Origin: Arthrobacter subterraneus
GTDB lineage: Bacteria > Actinomycetota > Actinomycetes > Actinomycetales > Micrococcaceae
Length of the DNA stretch: 64,000 nt
Assembly: GCF_900099735.1 (NCBI RefSeq)
Contig: NZ_FNDT01000010.1
Coordinates: 62,001-126,000, forward strand
Direction: 5' to 3'
The notes beneath the pieces are model-generated. The model was not told the DNA's origin, did not search any database, and saw only the letters and a program-made list of their open reading frames with translations. Of this stretch, positions 41,794 through 50,876 are shown piece by piece. How positions within the stretch are numbered: the stretch's first letter is position 1; every line of letters starts with the position of its first letter. The position numbers were made by a program, and so were the translations under genes.

Positions 41794-42570
41794 GTGGCAT
41801 CAGATAGCACCCGTGGTTCCGCGCCTATTCTGGTGCTGCAGAAGATCAGCCAGATCCTCGACTGCTTCACTCCGGAGTCCCCGGAGCCGACGCTTCAGCA
41901 GCTTGCCCGGCAAACCGGGCTCCCTTCGAGCACGTGCCAGCGGCTGGTTCAGAGTCTGGTTCACGAGGGTTATCTGGACCGCGACGGCGACCGGTACCGG
42001 ATTGGCATCCGACTGGTCCGCTGGGCTTCAACCGGGACCACCGGCATGGACATCGTCCAGCTCACCAAACCGATCCTCCAGAGCCTGCGTGATGAGACCG
42101 GCGAGACTGCCTGCCTCTACGTGCGCGACGGCGCCTTCCGGACCATCGTCGCTGTGGCCGAGACCCGCCATGTTGTCATGCGTCCTTTCGCGGTTGGCAT
42201 GGTGATGCCGATCCACGCGGGAGCGCCGGGCAAGGTCTTCCTCGCCTATGATCCTGATGCCCGTGCAACCCTTGAGGGGAGTGAACTCGCCAAATTCACC
42301 TCCGATACTCCGGACAGCCTGGCTACCCTGGATGCTCAGGCGGAGGTGACACGGAAGCAGGGATTCTTCGCGGCGTTTGGTGAACGGCACAGTGATGTCG
42401 GCTCTATTGCAGCGCCGGTGTTCAATGTCGCGGGGACCCTCGTGGCCGTCCTGGGCCTGGGCTTTCCCACCCAGCGGGTAACCGAGAGCGATGTCCAACA
42501 GTTGGGGCCGGTGGTGGCAGCGGCGGCTCAGGCCGCGAGCCATGCCCTCGGCTATGTTGAGCGTGCTTAG
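41794..42570 (+). CDS. IclR-family transcriptional regulator
   Basis: The protein has about 258 residues, with a winged helix at the N-terminus (LQQLARQTGLPSSTCQRLVQSLVHEGYL) and an IclR ligand domain with GETACLYVRDGAFRTIVAVAE, MPIHAGAPGKVFLAYDP and FGERHSDVGSIAAPVFN. I favour GTG at 41794 since GAAAGG precedes it; the ATG at 41761 has no ribosome site. Divergent placement suggests control of the maleate isomerase and carrier genes in answer to the substrate or an intermediate. Confidence 0.9.
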   Translation: MASDSTRGSAPILVLQKISQILDCFTPESPEPTLQQLARQTGLPSSTCQRLVQSLVHEGYLDRDGDRYRIGIRLVRWASTGTTGMDIVQLTKPILQSLRDETGETACLYVRDGAFRTIVAVAETRHVVMRPFAVGMVMPIHAGAPGKVFLAYDPDARATLEGSELAKFTSDTPDSLATLDAQAEVTRKQGFFAAFGERHSDVGSIAAPVFNVAGTLVAVLGLGFPTQRVTESDVQQLGPVVAAAAQAASHALGYVERA

Positions 42571-42674
42571 AGGAGCAAGCCCGCGCGTGGTGACGGGGAA
42601 TACGATTTCGTTCGCTGGCGTTGCCTACCCCCGGAACAATGCACGTCGTCAAACTTGATGTTCAGGAGTTATTC

Positions 42675-43721
42675 ATGCCCACTACGGTTTCTGCCTACGC
42701 CGCTCCCTCGGCCACCGAGGACCTTGTCCCCACCACCATCGAACGCCGCGACGTCGGGCCCGACGACGTCCTGATCGACATCAAGTTCGCCGGCATCTGC
42801 CACTCCGACATCCACACCGTCCGCGGCGACTGGGGTCCGCAGCAGTTCCCGCTGGCACCCGGCCACGAAATTGCCGGCATCGTCACCGAAGTCGGCTCCA
42901 ACGTGAGCAAGCACGCCGTCGGCGACCGCGTGGGAGTCGGCTGCATGGTCAACTCCTGCCGCGAGTGCAAAAACTGCCAGGCCGGTGAGGAGCAGTACTG
43001 CCTGAACGGCAACGTCGGCACCTACGGCGCCGTGGACCGCGACGGAACCATCACCCAGGGCGGCTACTCCACCCATGTTGTGGTGACCGAGGACTTTGTT
43101 GTCCGGATCCCCGAAGGTATCGAGCTGGACGCCGCCGCCCCCCTGCTCTGCGCGGGGATCACCACCTACTCGCCGCTGCGGCACTGGGGTGCCGGACCCG
43201 GCAAGAAGGTCGCCGTCGTCGGGCTTGGCGGGCTTGGCCACATGGCGGTCAAGATCGCCCACGCCATGGGCGCGGAAGTGACCGTTCTGTCCCAGTCGCT
43301 GAAGAAGCAGGAGGACGGGCTGCGCCTCGGCGCGGACGCCTACTACGCCACCAGTGATGAGAACACCTTCACGGAACTGGCGGGCTCCTTCGACCTGATC
43401 ATCAACACGGTCAGTGCGTCCCTGGACATCAGCGCCTACCTCGGACTGCTGAGCCTCGACGGTGCACTGGTCAACGTGGGCGCGCCCGCGGAACCGCTTC
43501 GCGTGCAGGCGTTCGCGCTCATCGGTGGCCGGCGGTCCTTCGCCGGATCCATGATCGGCGGCATCCGCGAGACCCAGGAAATGCTCGATTTCTGCGCCGA
43601 GCACAACCTCGGCGCCGAGATCGAGCTCATTCCGGCCGACAAGATCAACGACGCCTACGAGCGCGTCCTGGCCTCGGATGTGCGGTACCGGTTCGTCATT
43701 GACACGTCGACGCTGAACTAG
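42675..43721 (+). CDS. Zinc-dependent NAD(P) alcohol dehydrogenase (cinnamyl-alcohol-type MDR)
   Basis: This 348-residue medium-chain dehydrogenase has catalytic zinc ligands in [15 protein letters not shown] and [13 protein letters not shown]. The structural zinc site is [15 protein letters not shown], with the nucleotide loop [31 protein letters not shown] at the start and [19 protein letters not shown] near the end mark the CAD/YjgB-like subgroup acting on broad aldehydes and alcohols. AGGAG precedes the ATG at 42675. It ends 17 bp before a strong terminator. Confidence 0.93.
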   Translation: MPTTVSAYAAPSATEDLVPTTIERRDVGPDDVLIDIKFAGICHSDIHTVRGDWGPQQFPLAPGHEIAGIVTEVGSNVSKHAVGDRVGVGCMVNSCRECKNCQAGEEQYCLNGNVGTYGAVDRDGTITQGGYSTHVVVTEDFVVRIPEGIELDAAAPLLCAGITTYSPLRHWGAGPGKKVAVVGLGGLGHMAVKIAHAMGAEVTVLSQSLKKQEDGLRLGADAYYATSDENTFTELAGSFDLIINTVSASLDISAYLGLLSLDGALVNVGAPAEPLRVQAFALIGGRRSFAGSMIGGIRETQEMLDFCAEHNLGAEIELIPADKINDAYERVLASDVRYRFVIDTSTLN

Positions 43722-43738
43722 CCCTTAGGGGAACTGAC

Positions 43739-43780
43739 AGCGGCCTGCCCGAGCAGCTAGTGCTCGGGCAGGCCGCTTTT
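43739..43780 (+). terminator. Rho-independent terminator after the alcohol dehydrogenase
   Basis: A perfect 17-bp GC-rich stem (43739-43755 with 43761-43777) with loop GCTAG runs into TTTT on the plus strand. It stands between convergent genes and may also end the minus-strand permease-prefix gene, although the minus side has no T run. Confidence 0.9.
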
Positions 43781-43800
43781 GCTTTTGTCTGCAGGCCCGG

Positions 43801-45153
43801 TCAGGTGAAGCTGAAGACCGGCGGAAACACAACGACGACGACGGCGGCCCACGCGCCATAGACCGGCAGGTACCGTGTCTGCCAGTCTTCAAGCTGCCCG
43901 AAGGGCCGGCGTCCCCTGATGAATCCGATTGTGAGCCAGTCGGCCCGGACCAGGTGAACCAGGAGAAGGACGTTCAGTCCGAGGGCAGCGATCTTGTTGG
44001 GACTGAGTCCAAACTCGGCGATCCTGGTCAGCATCGCCGTCAGCATTACGGCATCTACCGCCAGTGCGGCCCCGACCAGCAGAAGCTGCAGCCCATCGGA
44101 CAGCCCAGGCCGTGCAAGGGAATTTCGCGCAGAAATCGAATAGAGCAGCAGGGCCAGCACCAGGATCAGGATCGCGTCCATGAGGATCAGCAGTTCACGA
44201 TCCACGTTCACCAGGCCACCGGAGGCTGCGAGGACGCCGAGTAGCGCCAGCAGCATCAGGATGGTGAGCGGTGTGAAGATGCGTGTCAGGACCGGCGCGA
44301 TGTTCTCGACGACGTTCTGCTTCGCTTCCACGAGCCAGGCTGCGACCACCAGCGCGCCGGGTACCGCGAAGGGCAGGATCCATTCGGCAAGGACCGGTTC
44401 AAAGTCGGTGCCGATGAGGGAAAAGGCGCCGAGCGTGAGTCCGATCAGCACCGCTCCGCCCAGTGCCAGGAGCGTGTAGTAGATCGCGAATTCGCCGGTG
44501 AACCGGACAAAGTCCATCCGGCGGCTGTCCGATTGCCACCGTCCGCCGACGTACGCCAGTCCCGCCAGCATCCACAGGATTACCGGCGCATGCAGCACCG
44601 CCAGCCACTCCGTGGAGCCGCCGGGGGAGAAGGGGTACACATTGACGACCACGGCGAGGACCGCGAAGGGGATGGCGAGCGCCGACAGGACGGCCAGGGT
44701 CAGCCGGCGTTTCCACGCGAAATAACCCGTGAGGAACGGGAAAACCAGCAAACCAAGGTTCCGTGCAAAGACGTTCTCGTTTTCGATGAGTGAAAAGCCG
44801 ACCTTCACCGCGATGCCGGCACCCACCGCCAGCGCCAGAACAACGGCGAGTTCGCGCCAGGGGGGCGTGCCGCCGTCGTCGTCTCTTGTTTCGGGGAGGA
44901 GGACGAGCTGCTTCCACAGCCGGTCCGAATGTTCGCGCGCGAATTCGCGCGAGACGGCGTCGAGGTTGCCGAGGCGCCGGATGGCCACGAGGAAGGCCTC
45001 CTCGTCATCGAGGCCGGTGGCTTTCCGCTCGGCGATCTGTTCGCGGAGGTGGTCTTCGAGCTCGTCGACGTCAGCGGCGGAGATGGCCTGACTGCGCTGG
45101 ACGTAGCTGCGCCACCTATCGATCTGCGCCTCAAGTTCTGCGTGCGCCATCAT
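43801..45153 (-). CDS. Permease-prefix-domain-1 multi-spanning membrane protein
   Basis: This 450-residue protein has an N-terminal soluble helical domain (residues 1-85: LEAQIDRWRSYVQRSQAISAADVDELEDHL and RRLGNLDAVSREFA), the permease prefix domain 1. About 10-11 membrane segments follow. Such proteins are regularly encoded directly after PadR-like regulators, as here with a 4-base overlap. They may sense or respond to envelope stress, but their biochemical role is not established. There is no ABC ATPase in the neighbourhood. Confidence 0.85.
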   Translation of the reverse strand: MMAHAELEAQIDRWRSYVQRSQAISAADVDELEDHLREQIAERKATGLDDEEAFLVAIRRLGNLDAVSREFAREHSDRLWKQLVLLPETRDDDGGTPPWRELAVVLALAVGAGIAVKVGFSLIENENVFARNLGLLVFPFLTGYFAWKRRLTLAVLSALAIPFAVLAVVVNVYPFSPGGSTEWLAVLHAPVILWMLAGLAYVGGRWQSDSRRMDFVRFTGEFAIYYTLLALGGAVLIGLTLGAFSLIGTDFEPVLAEWILPFAVPGALVVAAWLVEAKQNVVENIAPVLTRIFTPLTILMLLALLGVLAASGGLVNVDRELLILMDAILILVLALLLYSISARNSLARPGLSDGLQLLLVGAALAVDAVMLTAMLTRIAEFGLSPNKIAALGLNVLLLVHLVRADWLTIGFIRGRRPFGQLEDWQTRYLPVYGAWAAVVVVVFPPVFSFT

Positions 45154-45512
45154 GCCCGCCCTTCAGCCGCCGAGGGCGGTCGCTGTGTGGTGTGCCAGAC
45201 CTGCCGGAGCGCGTCGGCGACGACGGTCCACTGCTGCTGGCGTTCCGCGAGCGCTTCCATGCCGGCCTGGGTGATTGCGTAATGCTTACGACGGCGGCCG
45301 GCCTCGGAGGTGCCCCATGAGGAGTCCACGTAGCCGAGCCGTTCGAGGCGGTGCAGGAGCGGGTAGAGCATTCCGTCGCTCCATTGCATGCTGCCGCCGG
45401 AGAGCTCGCTGACGCGTTTGAGGATGGCGTACCCGTAGAGGTCTCCTTCGGCCAGAATGCCGAGAACGAGGGGTGTGGCGGAGGCTGCCACGAGGTCTTT
45501 GTCGATGCGCAT
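45150..45512 (-). CDS. PadR-family transcriptional regulator
   Basis: This 120-residue winged-helix repressor shows LVLGILAEGDLYGYAILKRVSEL, the recognition and wing region MQWSDGMLYPLLHRLERLGYVDSSWG and RRRKHYAITQAGMEALAERQ. It is fused translationally (4-base overlap) to the permease-prefix gene and probably controls both through the repeated TACCTA sites immediately upstream. The inducer is unknown. Confidence 0.93.
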   Translation of the reverse strand: MRIDKDLVAASATPLVLGILAEGDLYGYAILKRVSELSGGSMQWSDGMLYPLLHRLERLGYVDSSWGTSEAGRRRKHYAITQAGMEALAERQQQWTVVADALRQVWHTTQRPPSAAEGRA

Positions 45513-45524
45513 GACGTCTCCGTA

Positions 45525-45566
45525 TACCTAGAGCTATTAGGTAGAAAAGCATAGCAGTGCTAGGTA
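45525..45566. promoter_or_regulatory. PadR operator candidates (TACCTA/TAGGTA half-sites)
   Basis: A perfect 6-bp inverted repeat TACCTA (45525-45530) and TAGGTA (45538-45543) with a 7-bp spacer lies 13 bp ahead of padR. A third half-site TAGGTA occurs at 45561-45566. The region is locally AT-rich and is the only place a promoter for the padR operon can be. Self-repression is likely. Confidence 0.65.
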
Positions 45567-45625
45567 TGTTGCGCTTCGGTTCACAAGCCTACGGTGGAAG
45601 CCCATACAGAGTTGAGGGGTGCGTC

Positions 45626-45829
45626 ATGGCCGAACTTCGCATCGAGCAGTGGTGGATGCTGCTGGACACCAGCGACAAGGAATGGTTCCGCGAAAACCTG
45701 CGGGCTCCGGAGGTTGACCCCCAGGCGGCGAGCGCGGTGCGGGAGGCCGGCGGGCCCGATCTGACCGGTTCGACGCTCCCGCCGCGGGACTGGGATTTTA
45801 TCGAAATCCAGTCGGAGTTTGTGGACTGA
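45626..45829 (+). CDS. Small hypothetical protein
   Basis: This is a 67-residue protein with GAGGGG upstream of the ATG at 45626. It has LRIEQWWMLLDTSDKEWFRENLRAP at the start and an acidic, Trp-containing end (WDFIEIQSEFVD). There is no membrane segment or known motif. The 199 bp after it (45830-46028), before the rbsD stop, contain GC-rich partial hairpins but no gene I can support. Confidence 0.55.
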   Translation: MAELRIEQWWMLLDTSDKEWFRENLRAPEVDPQAASAVREAGGPDLTGSTLPPRDWDFIEIQSEFVD

Positions 45830-46028
45830 CGGTCCAGGAGGACTGCAAGATAGTGACGGTCGGGTCCGCGATGCCGGGCCGCTTCCCCCAAGTACTCGGC
45901 CAGCTTTCGGCGCGCCGCTGGCAACACGCCGTCATTCCCGGCCCGTCCCAACCAGAAAGTGGGGAATCCGGGCCGGGTATAACCGGGCTGGGCGCCCGGC
46001 CTAGGCACCAGCCTCGCAGACAACACCC

Positions 46029-46412
46029 CTAGAACGTCACCCCGCAACGCAGCGCCACGTTGGCAAACGGCGTCGCTTCACCGGTCCGGATGATGAGCCG
46101 GGCCTCCGCGAGCAACTCCTTCAGCTCCTCGTGGCTCACGATGGCGGGGGCGAGTCCCTCACCCCGCACAGCGTCCTCCACCGCGGTCGCGGACGCTTCC
46201 GAGGCGATGATGGACCCCTCGACTTCGACGTCGGCGAGCACCGCCCGCAGCACATCGACAAACCGCGGCATTCCCTTGACCAGGGCGAGGTCGACGACGG
46301 CGGCAGAGTCGGGAAGCGGCATGCCGCAGTCCGTGATCATCACCAGATGCCCGTGGCCCAGGGTGCTCAGCCGGGCGTTCACCGGTCCGTTCAGTATTCC
46401 GGTTTTCTTCAT
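46029..46412 (-). CDS. rbsD: D-ribose pyranase
   Basis: RbsD speeds interconversion of ribose pyranose and furanose forms, supplying ribokinase. The 127-residue protein has KKTGILNGPVNARLSTLGHGH with the conserved His, ITDCGMPLP, DLALVKGMPRF and the C-terminal FANVALRCGVTF. It is the last gene of the rbs operon, overlapping rbsK by four bases. Confidence 0.95.
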   Translation of the reverse strand: MKKTGILNGPVNARLSTLGHGHLVMITDCGMPLPDSAAVVDLALVKGMPRFVDVLRAVLADVEVEGSIIASEASATAVEDAVRGEGLAPAIVSHEELKELLAEARLIIRTGEATPFANVALRCGVTF

Positions 46413-47347
46413 GCCCGCACTCCCGCCTCGGACGGTGCCTCCGGGAGGACGTCGGACAGCGACGGATAGGAGGGCTGTGCGCCCTCCGCGCCGACCGCAA
46501 ACGCGCCGACCCGCACCGCGAAGGTGACGGCGTCGGGAAGTGGATCGCCGGCAACCAACCGGGCTGCCAGTGCACCAACAAACGCGTCTCCGGCGCCGGT
46601 GGTGTCCACCACGGAAACCCGCGGTGCCGGAACTTCGAGCACGCCCGATGACGTTGCCAGGAGCGCACCGGCGCCGCCCAACGTCATCACGACAGACCCG
46701 AAGCCGCAGGCAAGGAGCGCACGGGCGGTTTCCGCGTGGTCCGACGGCGCAGGTGCACCGGTCAGCTGCGCGAGCACCAGCGCACCCTCATGTTCGTTGA
46801 CCACGAGCGGGTCGGCACGCAGCAGGGTCGAGCGCTCCAGCTCGACCACCGGTGCCAGGTTGATCAGCACCCTGCCCCGGGCCGCAGCAACCGCTGCGGC
46901 AACCGAGGCGGCAGGAATCTCGCCCTGCAAAACCAGCACACCGGCGTCGGAAATCAAGCCCGCAGCCGAAGACACGAGTGAGGGTGAAACCTCCCCGTTG
47001 GCACCGGGAATGACCACAATAGTGTTCTCACCGTCGTCGTCGACTTCCACAATGGCGACGCCGGTGGTGGTCTCAAGACGTTCGACGCCATCGGTATGGA
47101 CTCCGGCAGCGAGCAGACCGGAGAGCGCGACGTCGGTGTAGGCGTCCCTGCCCACAGCACCGACCATGGTGGTCGGTGCTCCCAGCTTCGCCGCAGCTAC
47201 AGCCTGATTGGCGCCCTTGCCGCCGGGCATCACCGTCATGGTCCGTCCCAGCAGGGTTTCGCCCGGCTGGGGGTGGCGTTCCAGTGTTACTACGAGGTCG
47301 GCGTTGATGGACCCTACAACGACGACGCCCGGCGGCCGTGTGCTCAT
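46409..47347 (-). CDS. rbsK: Ribokinase
   Basis: This enzyme phosphorylates ribose to ribose-5-phosphate. The 312-residue PfkB-family kinase has VVGSINADLVVTLERHPQPGET, GGKGANQAVAAAKLG (substrate glycines) and the catalytic VDTTGAGDAFVGALAARLVAG with the anion hole and base Asp. It overlaps rbsB at its start and rbsD at its end by four bases each, so translation is coupled. Confidence 0.96.
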   Translation of the reverse strand: MSTRPPGVVVVGSINADLVVTLERHPQPGETLLGRTMTVMPGGKGANQAVAAAKLGAPTTMVGAVGRDAYTDVALSGLLAAGVHTDGVERLETTTGVAIVEVDDDGENTIVVIPGANGEVSPSLVSSAAGLISDAGVLVLQGEIPAASVAAAVAAARGRVLINLAPVVELERSTLLRADPLVVNEHEGALVLAQLTGAPAPSDHAETARALLACGFGSVVMTLGGAGALLATSSGVLEVPAPRVSVVDTTGAGDAFVGALAARLVAGDPLPDAVTFAVRVGAFAVGAEGAQPSYPSLSDVLPEAPSEAGVRA

Positions 47348-48288
47348 TTGGTGAATTCACCGACATTCTCCGAGTTCACGGTGGTGACCGGAACGGGGAT
47401 GGTTGCTTCGACAGTCTCGCCGGCGAGGAGCTGCTGGAGTACCTCGACGGAGCGCTTGCCGAGCTCGGCGGGCTGCTGCGCGATGGTGGCAGTCATGGTG
47501 CCTTCCTCGATGGCAGCCAGTCCGTCCTCGGTGCCGTCGAAGCCAACGACCATGACCTCGGATCCGGCGCGGTCGCCGAGAGCCTGGATGGCGCCGAGTG
47601 CCATTTCGTCGTTCTCGGCGAAGATGCCGGTGACGTCCGGGTTGGCCTGCAGCAGGTTGGTGGCAACGTTGAGGGCTTCGGCGCGGTCGAAGTTGGCGGT
47701 CTGCATGGCAACCACCTCGATGTCCGGGTAGGCCGAGATGCCCTCTTCGAAGCCGGCACCGCGGTCACGGCTGGCAGAGGTTCCGGCGACGCCCTGGAGG
47801 ACGATGACCTTGCCCTTTTCGCCCATGGCCTTGGCGAGTTCGTCTGCTGCCTGCTTGCCGCCGGCAACGTTGTCGCTGGAAACCAGCGAGCCCACCTCGG
47901 CACCATTGACTGCACGGTCGACTGCGACGACGGGGATGTCCCCCTCGATCAGCGGCGCAACCGAGGCGGCTGCGGCGTCGGAGTCCACCGGGTTGATGAT
48001 GACACCGTCGGTGCCGCTGGTGGCGGCGGTGGCGAGCTGGTTGGTCTGGGTTGCGGAGTCATTCTGCGCATCGACCACTTCGAGTTCGATGCCTGCTTCT
48101 TCAGCGGCGGCTTCGGCGCCGTCGCGCAGTTCGACGAAGAACGGGTTGTTCAGCGTGGAAAGGGCGAGCGTGGCGGACGCCGATCCCTCGGCGCCTTCTT
48201 CGCCGCCGCGGTTGCAGGCAGTGGCGGAGAACGCCAGGGCCAGGGACACAGTCAGGACGGCAGCCTTGCGGGGTGCGGAGAACTTCAT
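47344..48288 (-). CDS. rbsB: Ribose ABC transporter substrate-binding lipoprotein
   Basis: This 314-residue periplasmic-binding-protein-fold lipoprotein has a signal peptide ending in the lipobox FSATAC. An Asn/Arg/Gly/Glu linker and a two-lobe sugar-binding domain follow (ALSTLNNPFFVELRDGAEAAAEEAGI, VDAQNDSATQTNQLATAATSG, NPVDSDAAAASV). The match to E. coli RbsB blocks is strong. AAGGAAA precedes the ATG at 48288. It delivers ribose to RbsC/RbsA. Confidence 0.94.
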   Translation of the reverse strand: MKFSAPRKAAVLTVSLALAFSATACNRGGEEGAEGSASATLALSTLNNPFFVELRDGAEAAAEEAGIELEVVDAQNDSATQTNQLATAATSGTDGVIINPVDSDAAAASVAPLIEGDIPVVAVDRAVNGAEVGSLVSSDNVAGGKQAADELAKAMGEKGKVIVLQGVAGTSASRDRGAGFEEGISAYPDIEVVAMQTANFDRAEALNVATNLLQANPDVTGIFAENDEMALGAIQALGDRAGSEVMVVGFDGTEDGLAAIEEGTMTATIAQQPAELGKRSVEVLQQLLAGETVEATIPVPVTTVNSENVGEFTK

Positions 48289-48334
48289 TGTTGTTTCCTT
48301 TTCTTGGATTGGTTGGACGGAGTAAGTGCTTGTT

Positions 48335-49318
48335 CTAGTGCGGTTGGTTTTTGCGCCGCAGGGAGTCGATTCCAACAGCAACGGCGATGACCAGGCCGAT
48401 GACCACCTGCTGCCAGAAGGAGGAGACGTTGAGGAGGTTGAGGCCGTTACGGATCACCACGAGGACCAGGGCGCCGACCAGGGTGCCGCTGATCCGGCCG
48501 ATACCGCCGGCAAGCGAGGCGCCACCGATGACGACGGCGGCAATCGCGTCGAGCTCATAACCCGCGGCGGCCTGTGGCTGGGCGGAGTCGAGGCGGCCGG
48601 ACAACAGCAGGCCGGCGAGGCCCGCGAAGAGTCCGGAGAGCGCGAAGACGGTGATGAGCACTTTTCGGACGGGCACACCGGAGAGCCGGGCAGCTTCCCG
48701 GTTGCCGCCGACGGCGTACATGTAGCGGCCCATGACGGTGAAGTTGAGGATGAACGCGGCAACGAGGCCGGCGAGAACCAGGACGATGATCGGCATCGGA
48801 ATCGGGCCGATGTTGCCGCCGAGGAAGGAAACGTCGGGAGCGGTGCCGATGGGCCGGCCGTCTGAGATGACCAGCGTCAGGCCACGGGCGACGCTGAGCA
48901 TGGCAAGGGTCGCGATGAAGGACGGCAGCTTGCCGTAAGCCACGGCAAAGCCGCTTACCGCACCGCTGAGGGCGCCGATCAGGAGGCCTCCGACAAGAGC
49001 TACCCATCCCGGCATGGAACCCTGCGAGAACATCCACGCGGATCCCATGGCCGAGAGCGCCGCGACCGAGCCCACCGAGAGATCAATACCCGCGGCGACG
49101 ATTACGAAGGTCAGCCCGAACGCGAGCACCGCGATGACGGATGCCTGGATGCCGATGTTCAGCAGATTGGGGCCGGTGAGGAAGTCCGGCGTGGCGATGA
49201 AGAGAGCCAGGCCGAGGACGAACAGGCCCACGAGTGCGCCGTTGTCGGCCAGGAACCTCCCTATCCGGGATCCTCCGGGCGCCTTCTTGGGCGCCTGCGC
49301 CGTTGCAACCTTATTCAT
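48335..49318 (-). CDS. rbsC: Ribose ABC transporter permease
   Basis: This 327-residue BPD-2-type permease has eight to ten membrane segments, including NLLNIGIQASVIAVLAFGLTFVIVAAGIDLSVGSVAALS and the cytoplasmic ATPase contact YAVGGNREAARLSGVPVRK. VIGGASLAGGIGRISGTLVGAL is typical of RbsC/XylH proteins. It overlaps rbsA by eight bases and is followed 46 bp later by rbsB. Confidence 0.95.
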   Translation of the reverse strand: MNKVATAQAPKKAPGGSRIGRFLADNGALVGLFVLGLALFIATPDFLTGPNLLNIGIQASVIAVLAFGLTFVIVAAGIDLSVGSVAALSAMGSAWMFSQGSMPGWVALVGGLLIGALSGAVSGFAVAYGKLPSFIATLAMLSVARGLTLVISDGRPIGTAPDVSFLGGNIGPIPMPIIVLVLAGLVAAFILNFTVMGRYMYAVGGNREAARLSGVPVRKVLITVFALSGLFAGLAGLLLSGRLDSAQPQAAAGYELDAIAAVVIGGASLAGGIGRISGTLVGALVLVVIRNGLNLLNVSSFWQQVVIGLVIAVAVGIDSLRRKNQPH

Positions 49319-50876
49319 GACCGTCCTCCATCAGCTTGTCTTCAAGATCGCGCTGTACATCGCGCACCGCCAGCGACATCACGGCATCCTGCGTGGCGTC
49401 GTCGGCGCTCAATTCTCCGGAAATATGTCCACCGCTCATCACGAGCACGCGGTCGCTCATGCCGAGCACTTCGGGCAGTTCGCTCGACACCATGACGACG
49501 GCGCCGCCAGCTGCGGTGATTGCGTTCATCAGTTCGTAAATCTCGACCTTGGCGCCGACGTCGACTCCGCGGGTTGGTTCATCCAGCAGCAGCACTGTCG
49601 AGTTGGCGACGATCCAGCGTGCGAAGACCGTCTTCTGCTGGTTGCCGCCGGAAAGGGAACCCACCACCTGGTCGAGGTTGTGCATGCGGATGCGCAGCTT
49701 GTCGGCCACATCCTGTGCCCTCTTGCGCTGGCCGGAGCGGTCCACGAGTCCGGACTTCGCCGTCGTCGACAGCGTGGCGTAGCCGATGTTCTCGTTGACT
49801 GCTGCGCCCAACACCAGTCCGTGCGCCTTCCGGTCTTCCGGAACATGCCCGACGCCGGAACGAATGGCAGCGCCGATGCTGGACTTGGGCAGATCCTTGC
49901 CGCGCACACGGACGGAACCCGTGGCATAGGGGTCGACGCCGGCGATCGCCCGGATCACTTCGGTGCGGCCTGCGCCCACCAGCCCGGCCAGGCCGACGAT
50001 CTCACCGGCCTTGACCGAGAAGGAGACGTTGTTGACCATTCCCTTGGTCGAGAGACCCTCCACTTCGAGGAGTGTGTCCGCTGGGCCGCGGTACTCGCGG
50101 CGGCGGGGGAATTGCTGCTCGATGGAACGGCCCACCATGAGGCGGACCAGTTCATCCTCGTGCGTGTCGGCGGGTACCTCGGCAACGAACTCGCCGTCGC
50201 GCAGCACCGAGACTGAGTCTCCGATGGCGGCGATCTCGTCCAGATGATGCGAGATGAACACCATGCCCACGCCGCGCTCGCGCAAATCCTCGACCACGGA
50301 GAAGAGCGCGGAAATCTCACGCTTGGTGAGCGCCGCCGTCGGCTCGTCGAGGATCAGCATGCGCGCATTGAGGCTGAGCGCCTTGGCGATCTCGACCAGC
50401 TGCTGGCGGGCGATGCCGAGCTCGCCGACCTTGTGGTCGACGTCGATGTCGAGACCGATCTTGTTCAGGGCATCCCTGGCGACTTTCCGCATCTGCCTGC
50501 GGTCCACGAGGCCGAAACGGCGGGGGAAGCGGCCCATGCAGATGTTTTCTGCAACGGTCATCGAGCCTACGAGGTTGAGTTCCTGGTGGATGGTCGCGAT
50601 GCCGAGGGCCTCGGAAGCGTTGGTATCGGGAAGCCGTACTTCCTTGCCGTCCACGAGGATGCGCCCGCCGTCGGGCTGGTAGACGCCGGCCATCATCTTG
50701 ATAAGCGTGGATTTCCCGGCGCCGTTTTCTCCAAGGAGCACCTGCACCTTGCCGGGACGCACATTGACAGTTACGCCTTTGATGACCGTCACGGGTCCGA
50801 AGGACTTGGTGACATTTTCCAGCGTCAGGATCGGCGTGCCGGCTGGGGGATTGTTGGTCACAGGGGTGTCGCTCAC
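49311..50876 (-). CDS. rbsA: Ribose ABC transporter double ATPase
   Basis: This 521-residue fused ATPase has two nucleotide-binding domains. The first has Walker A GENGAGKSTLIKMM, signature LGIARQQLVEIAKAL and Walker B MLILDEPTAAL. The second has the Walker A-like GLVGAGRTEVIRAI, signature LSGGNQQKTVFARWI and Walker B VLLLDEPTRGVD. The degenerate second Walker A is usual in RbsA. It overlaps rbsR by four bases, and the whole operon is read from the rbsR promoter. Confidence 0.96.
   Translation of the reverse strand: MSDTPVTNNPPAGTPILTLENVTKSFGPVTVIKGVTVNVRPGKVQVLLGENGAGKSTLIKMMAGVYQPDGGRILVDGKEVRLPDTNASEALGIATIHQELNLVGSMTVAENICMGRFPRRFGLVDRRQMRKVARDALNKIGLDIDVDHKVGELGIARQQLVEIAKALSLNARMLILDEPTAALTKREISALFSVVEDLRERGVGMVFISHHLDEIAAIGDSVSVLRDGEFVAEVPADTHEDELVRLMVGRSIEQQFPRRREYRGPADTLLEVEGLSTKGMVNNVSFSVKAGEIVGLAGLVGAGRTEVIRAIAGVDPYATGSVRVRGKDLPKSSIGAAIRSGVGHVPEDRKAHGLVLGAAVNENIGYATLSTTAKSGLVDRSGQRKRAQDVADKLRIRMHNLDQVVGSLSGGNQQKTVFARWIVANSTVLLLDEPTRGVDVGAKVEIYELMNAITAAGGAVVMVSSELPEVLGMSDRVLVMSGGHISGELSADDATQDAVMSLAVRDVQRDLEDKLMEDGHE

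Noticed and set aside
45830-46028. Possible gene remnant on the minus strand (ARRKLAEYLGEAARHRGPDRHYLAVLL)
   Set aside because: It looks protein-like but is short, lacks a start and ribosome site, and I cannot match it to a family; GC-rich sequence alone can give such a frame.
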